A stretch of 32,464 nt of DNA from Paenibacillus sp. DMB5 (GCF_001517085.1 NZ_LRAC01000028.1:1-32464), one strand, 5' to 3'; shown: positions 8,204 through 16,680, counted from the stretch's first letter. Numbers and translations are program-made. The notes: generated by a model from the letters alone, not told the origin.

Positions 8204-8902
8204 ATGGAGTTTTCACCGAAGACAGCATCAAGAATAGCAGGTGTTTTGTTTATTATTGCTGCCATTACAGCTATAGCAGGTGTTATTTTATATGAACCGA
8301 TTCTGAACGATTCAGACTACCTGCTACAAGGTGCTGCACATGCCAACCAGGTGATCCTGGGAGCGGCTATGGAGTTGATTCTTGTCGTTTCAGTGGCTGG
8401 TACTGCAACCGTAATGTTCCCATTCTTGAAGAGATATAATAGAACGATTGCGATATGGCACGTTTGCTTCCGGTTAATGGAGGCCTTTGTTATTACGGTC
8501 GGAATCATCAGGGTACTGTCTTTGTTAACCTTAAGCCAGGCCTATGTAGCAGAGGGGGCCCCGGATATCACTTCATATCAGGTTTCGGGTACATTGCTAA
8601 AAGCAGTGCATGATTGGACATTTTTGCTTGGACCTAATTTCTTTCTGGGAATGAATACGATGATGTATAGCTATATCTTTTATAAGTCAAAGCTTGTACC
8701 CAGGTTCATCCCAGTATTGGGTTTGACAGGTTCAGCATTGATCCTTCTTGCTGCCTTGACAGAAATGTTCGGGGTCATCGATCAAGTCTCCGCATTGGGA
8801 GGAATCTTGGCGCTTCCGATATTCGCTAATGAAATGATCCTTGCGGTGTGGCTCATTATGAAAGGGTTTAATGGATCTGCAGTCCATTCAGGCAATCATT
8901 AG
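8204..8902 (+). CDS. DUF4386 family membrane protein
   Basis: The 232-residue protein begins MEFSPKTASRIAGVLFIIAA and contains six to seven hydrophobic segments. SRIAG near the start, RLMEAF in the middle and the F-L-G-x-N block (LLGPNFFLGMNTMMYSYIFYKSKLVPR) are typical of DUF4386 proteins, whose function is unknown. The ATG at 8204 with GAGGAGAGATGAGGG upstream is preferred over the longer frame that overlaps the XRE gene. It starts 4 bp after the XRE stop, so it is in the same operon, and is followed by an oxidoreductase gene, a pairing common in Bacillales. Confidence 0.85.
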   Translation: MEFSPKTASRIAGVLFIIAAITAIAGVILYEPILNDSDYLLQGAAHANQVILGAAMELILVVSVAGTATVMFPFLKRYNRTIAIWHVCFRLMEAFVITVGIIRVLSLLTLSQAYVAEGAPDITSYQVSGTLLKAVHDWTFLLGPNFFLGMNTMMYSYIFYKSKLVPRFIPVLGLTGSALILLAALTEMFGVIDQVSALGGILALPIFANEMILAVWLIMKGFNGSAVHSGNH

Positions 8903-8935
8903 AATGTACAATAGTACAATCAAGGAGGGGAAAGC

Positions 8936-9856
8936 ATGAGAGCAATTGTTTATGCCAAATACGGTCCGCCCGATGTTCTTCACCTGAAGGAGCTGGAGAA
9001 GCCTATACCCAAGGATAATGAAATCTTGATCAGGATCTATGCTACAACGGTAACAGCAGGGGACTGGCGCATGCGAAAGGCTGACCCGTTCCTTTCAAGA
9101 CTGTACAATGGTCTCCTGAAACCCAAAAAGGTAACCATATTGGGGTTTGAACTAGCCGGGGAAGTCGAAGCCGCAGGCAAAGCTGTAAAACGGTTTAAGA
9201 TCGGCGATCAGGTATTTGCGGCTTGTGGCTTTGGCTTCGGTGCATATGCCGAGTACAAATGTTTGCCTGAAGATGGAATGGTGGTCATCAAACCGGCCAA
9301 TGTGAGCTATGAGCAGGCTTCCGCTGTTCCCGTAGGGGGAACAACCGCGTTGAATTTTCTAAGGAAGGGGAATATCGCGGGCGGAATGAAGGTCCTTATT
9401 TATGGAGCCTCTGGGAGTGTGGGTACGTATGCAGTGCAGCTTGCCAAATATTACGGGGCAGATGTAACAGGGGTATGCAGTACCGGCAACCTTGGGATGG
9501 TAAGAGCTATAGGAGCTGATCGAGTCATAGATTATACGAAACAGGATTTCATGGCCCTTGAAGAACGCTATGATTTAATCTTTGATGCCGTCGGAAAACC
9601 GATATCGAAAATTAAAAAATCGACACTTAAAAAAGCACTGCGTGCGAATGGGAAATATGTGAGTGTGCATATGTCGCAAAAACCTTGCGTTGAAGACCTA
9701 ATCTTCCTCCAAGGCCTTCTTGAAGCCGGTAAAATCAAACCGGTCATCGATATATGCTATTCGTTGGAACAAATTCCCGATGCCCATCGGTATGTTGAAC
9801 AGAAACATAAGAAGGGGAATGTCGTTGTAACTGTACGTAGTGATGAGGCTGGCTGA
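8936..9856 (+). CDS. Zinc-free MDR oxidoreductase, NAD(P)-dependent alcohol dehydrogenase/quinone reductase type
   Basis: The 306-residue protein is a medium-chain dehydrogenase/reductase. It shows the GroES-like N-terminal domain ([37 protein letters not shown]), the Rossmann motif [19 protein letters not shown] (GASGSVG 157-163) and the C-terminal [21 protein letters not shown]. The zinc-ligand cysteines of classical alcohol dehydrogenases are absent, so it fits the quinone-oxidoreductase/enoyl-reductase branch, reducing an unknown enone or quinone with NAD(P)H. GGAGGGG precedes the ATG. It is the last gene of the XRE operon, 33 bp after the DUF4386 gene. Confidence 0.88.
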   Translation: MRAIVYAKYGPPDVLHLKELEKPIPKDNEILIRIYATTVTAGDWRMRKADPFLSRLYNGLLKPKKVTILGFELAGEVEAAGKAVKRFKIGDQVFAACGFGFGAYAEYKCLPEDGMVVIKPANVSYEQASAVPVGGTTALNFLRKGNIAGGMKVLIYGASGSVGTYAVQLAKYYGADVTGVCSTGNLGMVRAIGADRVIDYTKQDFMALEERYDLIFDAVGKPISKIKKSTLKKALRANGKYVSVHMSQKPCVEDLIFLQGLLEAGKIKPVIDICYSLEQIPDAHRYVEQKHKKGNVVVTVRSDEAG

Positions 9857-9903
9857 GTTCCTTAACAACGGGTGGTTCTTTAAGTTTAGAGTAATTTGGG
9901 ATA

Positions 9904-10088
9904 ATGAGCAGGGCCATCACGAGGGACTACCGCAGATTTAAGCCCGTGCGGATCAAGTAATAGGAGCAGGGGCCGCCGTTTCGGATACTTTCCCGTATAA
10001 TGAAGGCCGGATATTTGACGAGGAGGAAGACGAGCGCAAGGCCAGCATTGTAGATACGATGATCAGCAAAGCGCTGCTTCCGCATTGA
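9904..10088 (+). pseudogene. Possible remnant of an unidentified gene (3' end)
   Basis: The gap between the oxidoreductase and the next gene has no intact ORF but shows coding-like character. ATG at 9904 reads MSRAITRDYRRFKPVRIK and stops at 9958. In the next frame, overlapping from about 9951, an open stretch reads DQVIGAGAAVSDTFPYNEGR, then IFDEEEDERKASIVDTMISK, then ALLPH and a stop at 10086-10088. The pieces join naturally through one frameshift into a product of about 62 residues, and a good + strand terminator follows 8 nt later, as after a real gene. I do not recognise the family. Confidence 0.3.
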
Positions 10089-10096
10089 TAGGATTT

Positions 10097-10131
10097 TGAG
10101 GTTAGCCGGGTTTCCGGTTAACCTCATTTTT
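10097..10131 (+). terminator. Rho-independent terminator after the remnant/XRE operon
   Basis: Arms at 10097-10109 and 10114-10126 (13 bp with one G-T pair) enclose a 4-nt loop and are followed by TTTTTA. The T run shows + strand use, ending transcription from the oxidoreductase operon and the remnant. Confidence 0.8.
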
Positions 10132-10164
10132 ATCTAGAGCAGCTGAAGCGTAGGGACGAAAATA

Positions 10165-11094
10165 TCATTCCAAAAAAGCTGCAGTAAGCTCAGCTAATTG
10201 CTTAGAATGAGCATGGTGTAAATAGTGTTCTCCCTCTATGATTTTAACAGCGGATTTATCACTGTCTTTAACCATGTCTTGATGAATCTTCAACCAGTTA
10301 TCATTAGCATCCATACTTTCAGTAGCCAAAAAATATAATACGGGCATATTCTTGGGATACTGGAGCTCAGCCGTTTTTTTGAAATTTTCGGACATTGCCT
10401 TGCCTTCATTAATGGTTGCTTTTGAACCTATATTTTTCAGTGATAAATATTTATACTGCTTACCCAGCTCTGCGCCCACATCCGGAATGTTCAACATGTC
10501 GGGGTTCATCTTTGAGAATAACCGGAACAGTCCCGATTTACTTAGCAGTTCGATAGCCTCCGCATTATTATCAGTACCATCTCCTTGAGAAGGTAGACTG
10601 CTGTCAATTCCTATAAAAGCTTCAACTTCATCGGGGTATTTGTGAATATACTCAAGAGAGTATACTCCTGAAATGGAATGTCCCATAATGGTGTACTTGG
10701 TAATTCCCTGCTTGACCAGAACCTCATGGATTTCCTCTGTTATATTCTCAACCGATCTTTCCTTGTCTGTATCCTCACTTAAACCATATCCGAAAGGCTC
10801 GATCGCAATCACGCGATAGTTTTTATCCAACTCATCAATCAGTTGTTTGAAATCGATGATAGGTGCAGTTGTCATATAGCCAGGTAAAAGGACAATTGTC
10901 TTGCTTCCGTTCCCGAAGAGCTGAACATTCATTTTTTTTCCGTCCACAACAACGGTTTCACCGTAAGGAACGATCTTTTTAGCTTCACGGCCCAGTTGAA
11001 TTTTATTGTTGATATAAACGCCTGCAAAAAACAATGCAATAAGGATCAGTAAGGAAAGTAAAATTATTCCGAGAATTTTAAAGGTTTTTCTCAT
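10165..11094 (-). CDS. Membrane-anchored alpha/beta hydrolase
   Basis: The 309-residue protein has one N-terminal transmembrane helix (residues about 8-28) and an extracytoplasmic-type alpha/beta hydrolase domain. Visible are LLPGYMTTAP (oxyanion region), IAIEPFGYGLSED, the nucleophile elbow MGHSISG with S140, and a C-terminal EGEHYLHHAH carrying the likely catalytic histidine. Substrate unknown; lipase- or esterase-like. The frame extends to 11160, but the ATG at 11094 has AAGGAGCATCTG directly before it. It overlaps the end of the upstream tetR gene by 17 bp, so the two are cotranscribed and the TetR protein probably controls the hydrolase. The C-terminus has several extra histidines around the catalytic position. 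Confidence 0.85.
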   Translation of the reverse strand: MRKTFKILGIILLSLLILIALFFAGVYINNKIQLGREAKKIVPYGETVVVDGKKMNVQLFGNGSKTIVLLPGYMTTAPIIDFKQLIDELDKNYRVIAIEPFGYGLSEDTDKERSVENITEEIHEVLVKQGITKYTIMGHSISGVYSLEYIHKYPDEVEAFIGIDSSLPSQGDGTDNNAEAIELLSKSGLFRLFSKMNPDMLNIPDVGAELGKQYKYLSLKNIGSKATINEGKAMSENFKKTAELQYPKNMPVLYFLATESMDANDNWLKIHQDMVKDSDKSAVKIIEGEHYLHHAHSKQLAELTAAFLE

Positions 11095-11752
11095 CAGATG
11101 CTCCTTCTTGTTGCTTGTTATTTCCTGTGATTTTTTGGACGATTGTTGAACAGACTTCATCGCTTAGAACATCGATTCCGCTCACCTTTAATACGTATTG
11201 GGCGGTTTTTAATTTTTCGAAAAACGATTCCGCTGTGTTTGGAAATAAGGTCTGAATAAACCAGGTACTTGTTAATAAAATAACGACCTCTGCCATTTGT
11301 GCCGATTGTGGTACAGTGATTGAACCGTCCGCATTGCCGGCATTAATATACCTTTCTAAGATTGGAACAAAAACTTCGCACATTTGAGCGTTATAAATCG
11401 AAGTAAAGATTGGATCCTTCAGTAAAGACAATGAAATGACTGTCGATTTTGTAATATCCTCATTAAACATCGATTCTAATAAAATGGTTTGAATTTTTCC
11501 TAAGCCGCTTAGGTCATTCCGTTTATCAATAGAATCTAATAACTCCTGTTCCGGTATAAACCTTTTTGCGATTCCGACAATAATGTGATATTTGGATTCA
11601 AAGTGGTGGTAAACAGCCCCCCTGGTGAGCCCATCCAATCCGGCAACAATATCACTGATAGAGGTTTGCTCATACCCTTTTTCAATAAATAAAACAGAAG
11701 CCGTATCGAGTATTAAGTTTCTGACTTCCTTTGCCGTATACTTTTTTTTCAA
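11078..11752 (-). CDS. TetR family regulator of the adjacent hydrolase
   Basis: The 224-residue protein has a TetR HTH at residues about 10-55: ILDTASVLFIEKGYEQTSIS, DIVAGLDGLTRGAVYHHFES, then K. The C-terminal ligand domain is TetR-like but not assignable to a ligand. The start is TTG at 11752, with AAGGAGG 5 nt upstream. It is the first gene of a two-gene minus-strand operon with the membrane hydrolase. A consensus promoter and an overlapping inverted repeat lie just upstream, so it likely represses its own operon. Confidence 0.9.
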   Translation of the reverse strand: MKKKYTAKEVRNLILDTASVLFIEKGYEQTSISDIVAGLDGLTRGAVYHHFESKYHIIVGIAKRFIPEQELLDSIDKRNDLSGLGKIQTILLESMFNEDITKSTVISLSLLKDPIFTSIYNAQMCEVFVPILERYINAGNADGSITVPQSAQMAEVVILLTSTWFIQTLFPNTAESFFEKLKTAQYVLKVSGIDVLSDEVCSTIVQKITGNNKQQEGASDEKNL

Positions 11753-11764
11753 GTGAACCTCCTT

Positions 11765-11822
11765 AAAACATTCAATCGGTATGTTTTTTAACGAGTATAA
11801 GACAGAAGGCCCTAAATATCAA
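11765..11822 (-). promoter_or_regulatory. Promoter and putative TetR operator
   Basis: On the minus strand TTGATA (11817-11822), a 17-bp spacer and TATACT (11794-11799) form a good sigma-A promoter. An inverted repeat AAAACAT-N9-ATGTTTT (11765-11787) starts at about the expected transcription start. Its minus-strand core ACATACCGATTGAATGT resembles degenerate TetR-family operators. The regulator 13 bp downstream is the likely binder. Confidence 0.55.
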
Positions 11823-11854
11823 TTCTTTTTTTATTTAAGCCTGAAAATAGAAAG

Positions 11855-11877
11855 AGGACCGATCAAATATCGGTCCT
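11855..11877 (-). terminator. Hairpin terminator of the DUF1796 gene (copy 1 of a 23-bp repeat)
   Basis: Arms AGGACCGAT and ATCGGTCCT enclose the loop CAAAT. On the minus strand it follows the stop at 11901 and is succeeded by a U-rich tail (CTTTCTATTTT). The whole 23 bp recurs identically and in the same orientation at 14856-14878, at the other end of the cassette. Confidence 0.65.
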
Positions 11878-11900
11878 TTATCATTTGAAAGCGGTGATCA

Positions 11901-13031
11901 CTACACCTGCGTTGTCAAAAATGGCGTTGAAGCTATTGAAAAGATGTTAGAATCTAGAACTGTTTCAAGCGCTGCTATAGAAGATATTTCTACATCACAT
12001 AATGATGTTAGGTCATTACATATTTCTGTATATGCATATGTAGGGATGACAATTATAGTTGTGCCAGGTTCTGGTGTATAATCTGCTAATTTAACAATAG
12101 GTATGTTACGGTATTCTTTTTCACATGGATTCTTGTCTATAAAACATTTTATGTTCGTGAAATCTTTTGCTTTGTCATAGAAGACCTTTCCTATATCACC
12201 AGCTCCATATACTGCAATGGAAGAAGGTAGTGGTAAATGACTGAAATTAGCGCGATGTAACCTCATAAGTCGTTGCCATCTATTCTCATATATGTTTATT
12301 TGATGGTAGGCGTTATCTACATCTTTAATAGCTTGTAATTGTAATAAATGAGCAGATTTTGCGCTTTGGCTTTGGACTATTTTAAGTTCGGATTGTAAAT
12401 AATAGATAAGATTATCTTTATACATTATCTCTGGATAATTATTTTTCAGTTGTAATATAAAATCATCATCTGGAACCGTGTCAAAAAGTCCAATAAACGC
12501 TTCGCGGTAATTTCCCTGATATAGGTTGATGTTTAAAATATAATTTTTTTCATGGAAATTCTGTGGTATAGACATATATTTAGGAATAAGATAAATTACA
12601 GTATTGTTAATGTTATTTTTGGTTATAATTCTATGTATTTTATTATGGTTGCAAGCAATGTATTCTAGCTCTTGTTGATGTTTAACAACTCGTATAAAAC
12701 AAACTCCTTTTTTAGTTTCTTCTAAGAATCGATGGATTCGTCGACTATACTTTTCCTTTATGGCAGGGAAGTCTTCAGCAAATGAGTTCTGAATATCATG
12801 GTTATAAAGTATGCCATATTTGGAGTCTTTAAATTCCTTTGGTTTTTCATCAAATGTTTCAATATTTTCAATAGACAGAAAATCTTTAAAATCACTTTCA
12901 ATTAAATGGAGTACGCCTTCGTATTCAGAAGTACACCAATCAAAGGGTCCGGAAAAACTTCTAAATCCATTTTTGGATAAAGATGCTGCTGTAGCACAAT
13001 ACCAACCTAATGATACTATTGAGTTGTACAA
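11901..13031 (-). CDS. DUF1796 papain-like cysteine peptidase with C-terminal nucleotide-binding-like domain
   Basis: The 376-residue protein opens with the DUF1796 signature IVSLGWYCATAASLSKNGFR followed by SFSGPFDWCTSEYEG. C12 is the likely catalytic cysteine of this putative papain-like family. Residues about 270-345 form a separate Rossmann-like domain (IAVYGAGDIGKVFYDKAKDF, KCFIDKNP, NIPIVKLADY, TIIVIPTYAY). This resembles CoA/nucleotide-binding modules attached to surface-polysaccharide and sugar-modification proteins. The start is TTG at 13031 with AAGGAGAG about 10 nt upstream. It is AT-rich and divergent from a TPR gene and a hydrolase gene; the three look like one acquired unit, perhaps acting on cell-surface glycans (inference). 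The reaction is unknown. Confidence 0.8.
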   Translation of the reverse strand: MYNSIVSLGWYCATAASLSKNGFRSFSGPFDWCTSEYEGVLHLIESDFKDFLSIENIETFDEKPKEFKDSKYGILYNHDIQNSFAEDFPAIKEKYSRRIHRFLEETKKGVCFIRVVKHQQELEYIACNHNKIHRIITKNNINNTVIYLIPKYMSIPQNFHEKNYILNINLYQGNYREAFIGLFDTVPDDDFILQLKNNYPEIMYKDNLIYYLQSELKIVQSQSAKSAHLLQLQAIKDVDNAYHQINIYENRWQRLMRLHRANFSHLPLPSSIAVYGAGDIGKVFYDKAKDFTNIKCFIDKNPCEKEYRNIPIVKLADYTPEPGTTIIVIPTYAYTEICNDLTSLCDVEISSIAALETVLDSNIFSIASTPFLTTQV

Positions 13032-13067
13032 AATAGTTGCTCTCCTTTTTACATAATGTTCCTATTG

Positions 13068-13096
13068 ATATTATTAATCGACTTTCGCAGAGTCAA
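13068..13096 (-). promoter_or_regulatory. Promoter of the DUF1796 gene; 310-bp divergent gap
   Basis: On the minus strand TTGACT (13091-13096), a 17-bp spacer and TAATAT (13068-13073) lie about 37 nt before the DUF1796 start. The divergent region 13032-13341 is AT-rich and holds no ORF or strong repeat. A promoter for the + strand TPR gene must be there, but none of its AT-rich candidates is convincing. Confidence 0.45.
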
Positions 13097-13341
13097 AAAC
13101 GAGTTGACCCCAGGCTTGGGTTAAGGTAAAGTGTGTTAAATATTCCAAGTATCTGTTATACGCTAAAAATCCTTGTACCTCAAGGACTTAGATTATTGCA
13201 AATTGAAAAAAACATTTACACTTTACTTGTCACTGTTATGTAGCTAAATAGGGAGAGGTTTTTCAATTAGATAGCAATTATACATTTATTCGTTAAAAAT
13301 CCCGATAATACTATTAACTTGTGAAAGGAGAAAAATTATAG

Positions 13342-14016
13342 ATGAAAAGGCCATTTAAGCCCGGCATTGCTTTGGTTGTAGAGGGGCTACACCTTGGAGC
13401 AATGGAAATACCTGATTTCATCAAAACTCATTTTGATGTAAGAATTGGTAATTATACGAATTGCGGAGACTTTTTACACTATGTATTTGACAGTGAAATA
13501 ATGATTACGGAACTTGGCGCGTCGTATCAACCTAAACCCTATCAAATTCATTTGCAAATTATAAATCCCACAGAACTGGAACAGGACCTTATATGGCGAT
13601 TTATTTACGATTCATGGTACGGAATTAATGAGACAGAAAACACAAAATCGGATGAATATCGAGACTTAAAAAAGGGGATCTCGGTGTTAATTGATAATGG
13701 ACATGTTACCAAAGCTAAGAAAATCATTGAATTACTAACAGATGTGATTGAGAATGATGAAGAGTGGATGAGTTATTTGGCTATGACTCGATATTTAGAG
13801 AATGATATTGAATCAGCCATCAGCGCACTTCGTCAGGGATATATTCTTAATCCGAATAGCGAAGATATACTGTATAATCTGGGGTTTATGTATAAAGTGA
13901 ATGGTGAAATTCGTACGTCTATTTATTATTTTGAGCGTTTATTACAGATAACAACTAATGAAGTGTTCATTGCTGAAGCAAAAGAAATATTAGAAGAATG
14001 CTACTATTATATATAA
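13342..14016 (+). CDS. TPR protein with unknown N-terminal domain
   Basis: The 224-residue protein has an unrecognised N-terminal part (residues 1-80, with GIALVVEGLHLGAMEIPDFI and a cysteine in NYTNCGDFLHYVF). A helical C-terminal half contains at least three tetratricopeptide-like repeats (WMSYLAMTRYLENDIESAIS, LRQGYILNPNSEDILYNLGF, YKVNGEIRTSIYYFERLLQI). TPRs mediate protein binding, so it may be a scaffold for its neighbours. AAAGGAG stands about 11 nt before the ATG. The hydrolase gene follows 16 bp after its stop, making a two-gene operon divergent from the DUF1796 gene. Confidence 0.75.
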   Translation: MKRPFKPGIALVVEGLHLGAMEIPDFIKTHFDVRIGNYTNCGDFLHYVFDSEIMITELGASYQPKPYQIHLQIINPTELEQDLIWRFIYDSWYGINETENTKSDEYRDLKKGISVLIDNGHVTKAKKIIELLTDVIENDEEWMSYLAMTRYLENDIESAISALRQGYILNPNSEDILYNLGFMYKVNGEIRTSIYYFERLLQITTNEVFIAEAKEILEECYYYI

Positions 14017-14032
14017 TAGAGGGTTGAATAAT

Positions 14033-14830
14033 ATGGTTGGAGAATTTTATATAAACAGACACAATGAACATTTAATTGAAAAATATCTAACCAATTCAAA
14101 CAAAAATATTATCATCGATTTAACCAGAGATAGTGATACGTTACTTATTTTGTTCGGTAGTAGAGGTGACCTAGAAGATGGTATAGTTACGCCTCCGCGA
14201 TTTGAATTTTTTCACTCGACATTTTCCATGGGCGTAAATAGGATTATTATTAGGGACGTAAAAAAAGCGTGGTACCATAAGGGGCTTTCAAATATCTCCG
14301 ATGTAGAGAACTTTGATCAAATGGTTACTTATTTAGAAGATATAATCCCAGCTGATAGATTCAATAAAATTATAGTTTTTGGGCTTTCAATGGGGGGATA
14401 TGCCGCATTGCTGTTTGGACTATTAACTAAATTAAACGTGGTTGTTCACACTATCGGCCCCCAGACCTTTTTGGAGACGGAGAAAAAAGACTATACTGAT
14501 GAGATTAGCTGGGTCATCCCATTTTTAAAGGAAATTCCTAAGGATGTTCCTCGGAAATATTTAGATTTAAGGAACATTTTCCTGGAAAAAGCTGAAAGAC
14601 TCCGATGTGTAAATAATGACTTTCATATCTATTATGGCATTCCTGATAGAGCATACGCAGAACGATTAAGTGGGTTTGAGAAGGTGTACTTGCACGAATA
14701 CAACATTAACCTACATAATTTGGTTACTTACTATCGGCAGAGAGGCGAACTGACAGAAGTATTAACCCAAATGTTTTTTACTACTAATGACCTAAGCAAT
14801 AATCGGGAAGATACCGCAAGTTATAAATAG
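14033..14830 (+). CDS. Alpha/beta hydrolase of a surface-glycan-like cassette
   Basis: The 265-residue protein has a serine-hydrolase core: IIVFGLSMGGYAALLFG with nucleophile S119, and GIPDRAYAERLSGF (possible acid D205). LHNLVTYYRQRGEL follows (likely H228), spaced as in acyl-esterases found with capsule and glycan genes. No signal peptide or membrane helix is evident, so it is probably cytoplasmic. A TTG at 14024 opens the frame, but the ATG at 14033 has AGAGGG 9 nt upstream and is chosen. It is the second gene after the TPR protein. The C-terminal 25 residues (NNREDTASYK end) look disordered. Deacetylase, thioesterase or peptidase activity are all possible. Confidence 0.75.
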   Translation: MVGEFYINRHNEHLIEKYLTNSNKNIIIDLTRDSDTLLILFGSRGDLEDGIVTPPRFEFFHSTFSMGVNRIIIRDVKKAWYHKGLSNISDVENFDQMVTYLEDIIPADRFNKIIVFGLSMGGYAALLFGLLTKLNVVVHTIGPQTFLETEKKDYTDEISWVIPFLKEIPKDVPRKYLDLRNIFLEKAERLRCVNNDFHIYYGIPDRAYAERLSGFEKVYLHEYNINLHNLVTYYRQRGELTEVLTQMFFTTNDLSNNREDTASYK

Positions 14831-14855
14831 TTTTCAAGTGAATCACCCCAAAAAA

Positions 14856-14878
14856 AGGACCGATCAAATATCGGTCCT
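14856..14878 (-). terminator. Terminator of the UbiB-like gene (copy 2 of the 23-bp repeat)
   Basis: This hairpin is identical to 11855-11877: 9-bp arms and the same CAAAT loop in the same orientation. On the minus strand it is followed by eight or so T (complement of AAAAAAA at 14850-14856), a textbook terminator for the UbiB-like gene ending at 14898. It can also block the + strand hydrolase transcript, though the T tail there is absent. Confidence 0.8.
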
Positions 14879-14897
14879 GTCTGTTATATAATTCATC

Positions 14898-16604
14898 CTA
14901 TTTGAACTTCGGCCTTTCCAATCTGCTGCGTTCACGCATAGCATCCATCTGCCGGACATGTCTTACATCACGGCGGTTTCCTCTTATTATCAGCTGGCTC
15001 AGCATAATGAGCAGCCCCAAGGTGCCAAGCACATAAGAAATGATAGGGTTCACTTCATTCCACATGTTGGAAGCAGTCAGAAGAAATACCGCTCCAATGA
15101 TCGTTGCAATAATCCGCCTTGTATTTTTATTTTGCGTCTCGATCAATTTTTTCTCAAAGGAACTCGATAGCTTCACCCGTAAATTTCCGCTATCTATTCT
15201 GTCTACTGCAGAAATGAACTTCTTAGTCGTCGGTAGGATTCCTTTGAGAAGACTCGTGCCTTCATCTACAACGGTGGAAAAGACACTTCCACGCAGATCC
15301 TTAAGTACAACCTTTTGGATGTAAGGTCTAGCGGTCCCGATCAGATCAAGCTCAGGGTCCAGTCCCAGACAGAGTCCATACACTGTGATCATTGCTTTTC
15401 CCAGAAAGGTTGTATTTGCCGGTAACTGAAAGGGCTGAGAATAGAGAAAATCACGCAGCTCCTCAACATTGTCACCGGATGTCACAAAACCCAGGTCAAA
15501 CGTATCGCCGTTGATTTGTTCAAATAATAACGTAAGATTCCTTGAGAACACCTCTAAATCGGTATTCCGTCTTAAAAATCTCAAACGGTTGAGGGCATCA
15601 ATTGCGCCGTTAGCATCTTTTAAATATACGGCCATTAGGAGGGCTACCATCTGTGTCTTCATATCCTTTGCAATCCGTCCAACCATTCCAAAATCGATTA
15701 AGGCTATGGTACCGTCAGGCTGCACAAGCACATTGCCCGGGTGGGGGTCCGCGTGAAAGAACCCGTTTACGAGAATCTGTTCTACGAAAATCTCCAGCAA
15801 AGCCTTCGCTAATTTCGTCCGGTCCACACCCCAGGCGTCAAGCTGGGCGAAATGGTTGATTTTAACACCTTCCAAAAAATCCATGGTTAGCACCTTTGAA
15901 GTGGTATAGGACCAGTGAATGCCTGGAACAACGATATCCTTCCGGTGGGTAAACTGCTGCTGAAATTCTTCTGCGTTTCGCCCCTCTTTTTGATAATCCA
16001 GCTCGTCCATAACGGTATCGTAAAATTCCCCATACACCGCATCAAGGTCCATAAAGGCTGCAATCCGGGGCAGGCGTTTTAATAAGCGGACAGCAATTTG
16101 TATGGATTTTGAATCAATTTCAATAATATGCTCGATCCCGGGACGCATAACCTTCACTGCGACTTGTTCACCTGTTCGTAATACCGCCCGATGTACCTGG
16201 CCCAAGGAAGCCGCTGCGATAGGATCTGTATTAAACTCAGCAAAAATATCGTTGATGAACGCGCCGAGTTCACTCTCTACCTTATGTTTTATCTCAGAGA
16301 AATCTACTGGATCTACCGAATCCTGCAGCTTTGACAATTCGTCAAGAATTTCCTTCGGCAAAAAATCCACCTGCGCACTAATATGCTGCCCAAGCTTGAT
16401 AATTAATCCGCCCATGTCCATTGCGGTCTTTGTAAAATAGGATGCCTGCTTTCGGTATAGGGCTTTTGTTTTCGCTTCTAATCGCCGTCTCGGTATAAAA
16501 TACTTTTGTTTGCTAAGCCACCAGAAAGCCCAAACGAATCTAAAAAGCATTCGCATGGTTCTTCTGAACCGGAGATCCTTCATCAAGCCCAAAAATTCGC
16601 TCAT
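14898..16604 (-). CDS. UbiB/AarF (ABC1, ADCK) family atypical kinase
   Basis: The 568-residue protein carries the full UbiB signature. The KxGQ motif is IIKLGQHIS (70-73), the Ala-rich nucleotide loop is AAASLGQVHRA (130-140), and the lysine is in VAVKVMRPG (K151). HADPHPGN (284-291) and the DFG motif LIDFGMVGR (304-306) follow. Two C-terminal transmembrane helices (residues about 500-545) anchor it. Family members act as ATPases supporting quinone/isoprenoid lipid metabolism; in a menaquinone organism the exact role is unknown. The ATG has only a weak site (GAGAGG). The gene is monocistronic, ends at the repeat terminator, and diverges from a tetR gene across 183 bp. Confidence 0.93.
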   Translation of the reverse strand: MSEFLGLMKDLRFRRTMRMLFRFVWAFWWLSKQKYFIPRRRLEAKTKALYRKQASYFTKTAMDMGGLIIKLGQHISAQVDFLPKEILDELSKLQDSVDPVDFSEIKHKVESELGAFINDIFAEFNTDPIAAASLGQVHRAVLRTGEQVAVKVMRPGIEHIIEIDSKSIQIAVRLLKRLPRIAAFMDLDAVYGEFYDTVMDELDYQKEGRNAEEFQQQFTHRKDIVVPGIHWSYTTSKVLTMDFLEGVKINHFAQLDAWGVDRTKLAKALLEIFVEQILVNGFFHADPHPGNVLVQPDGTIALIDFGMVGRIAKDMKTQMVALLMAVYLKDANGAIDALNRLRFLRRNTDLEVFSRNLTLLFEQINGDTFDLGFVTSGDNVEELRDFLYSQPFQLPANTTFLGKAMITVYGLCLGLDPELDLIGTARPYIQKVVLKDLRGSVFSTVVDEGTSLLKGILPTTKKFISAVDRIDSGNLRVKLSSSFEKKLIETQNKNTRRIIATIIGAVFLLTASNMWNEVNPIISYVLGTLGLLIMLSQLIIRGNRRDVRHVRQMDAMRERSRLERPKFK

Positions 16605-16651
16605 TCTTTTTTATCTGCCTCTCATTTGTGATAGACAATCTGCACATAAGT

Positions 16652-16680
16652 ATGATATTTCATACAGTTATTATTTTCAA
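16652..16680 (-). promoter_or_regulatory. Promoter of the UbiB-like gene
   Basis: On the minus strand TTGAAA (16675-16680), a 17-bp spacer and TATCAT (16652-16657) give a good sigma-A promoter about 48 nt before the start codon. Confidence 0.55.

Noticed and set aside
8905..8918. TGTAC-N4-GTACA palindrome before the MDR gene
   Set aside because: Only 5-bp arms inside an operon, no promoter next to it; probably chance.
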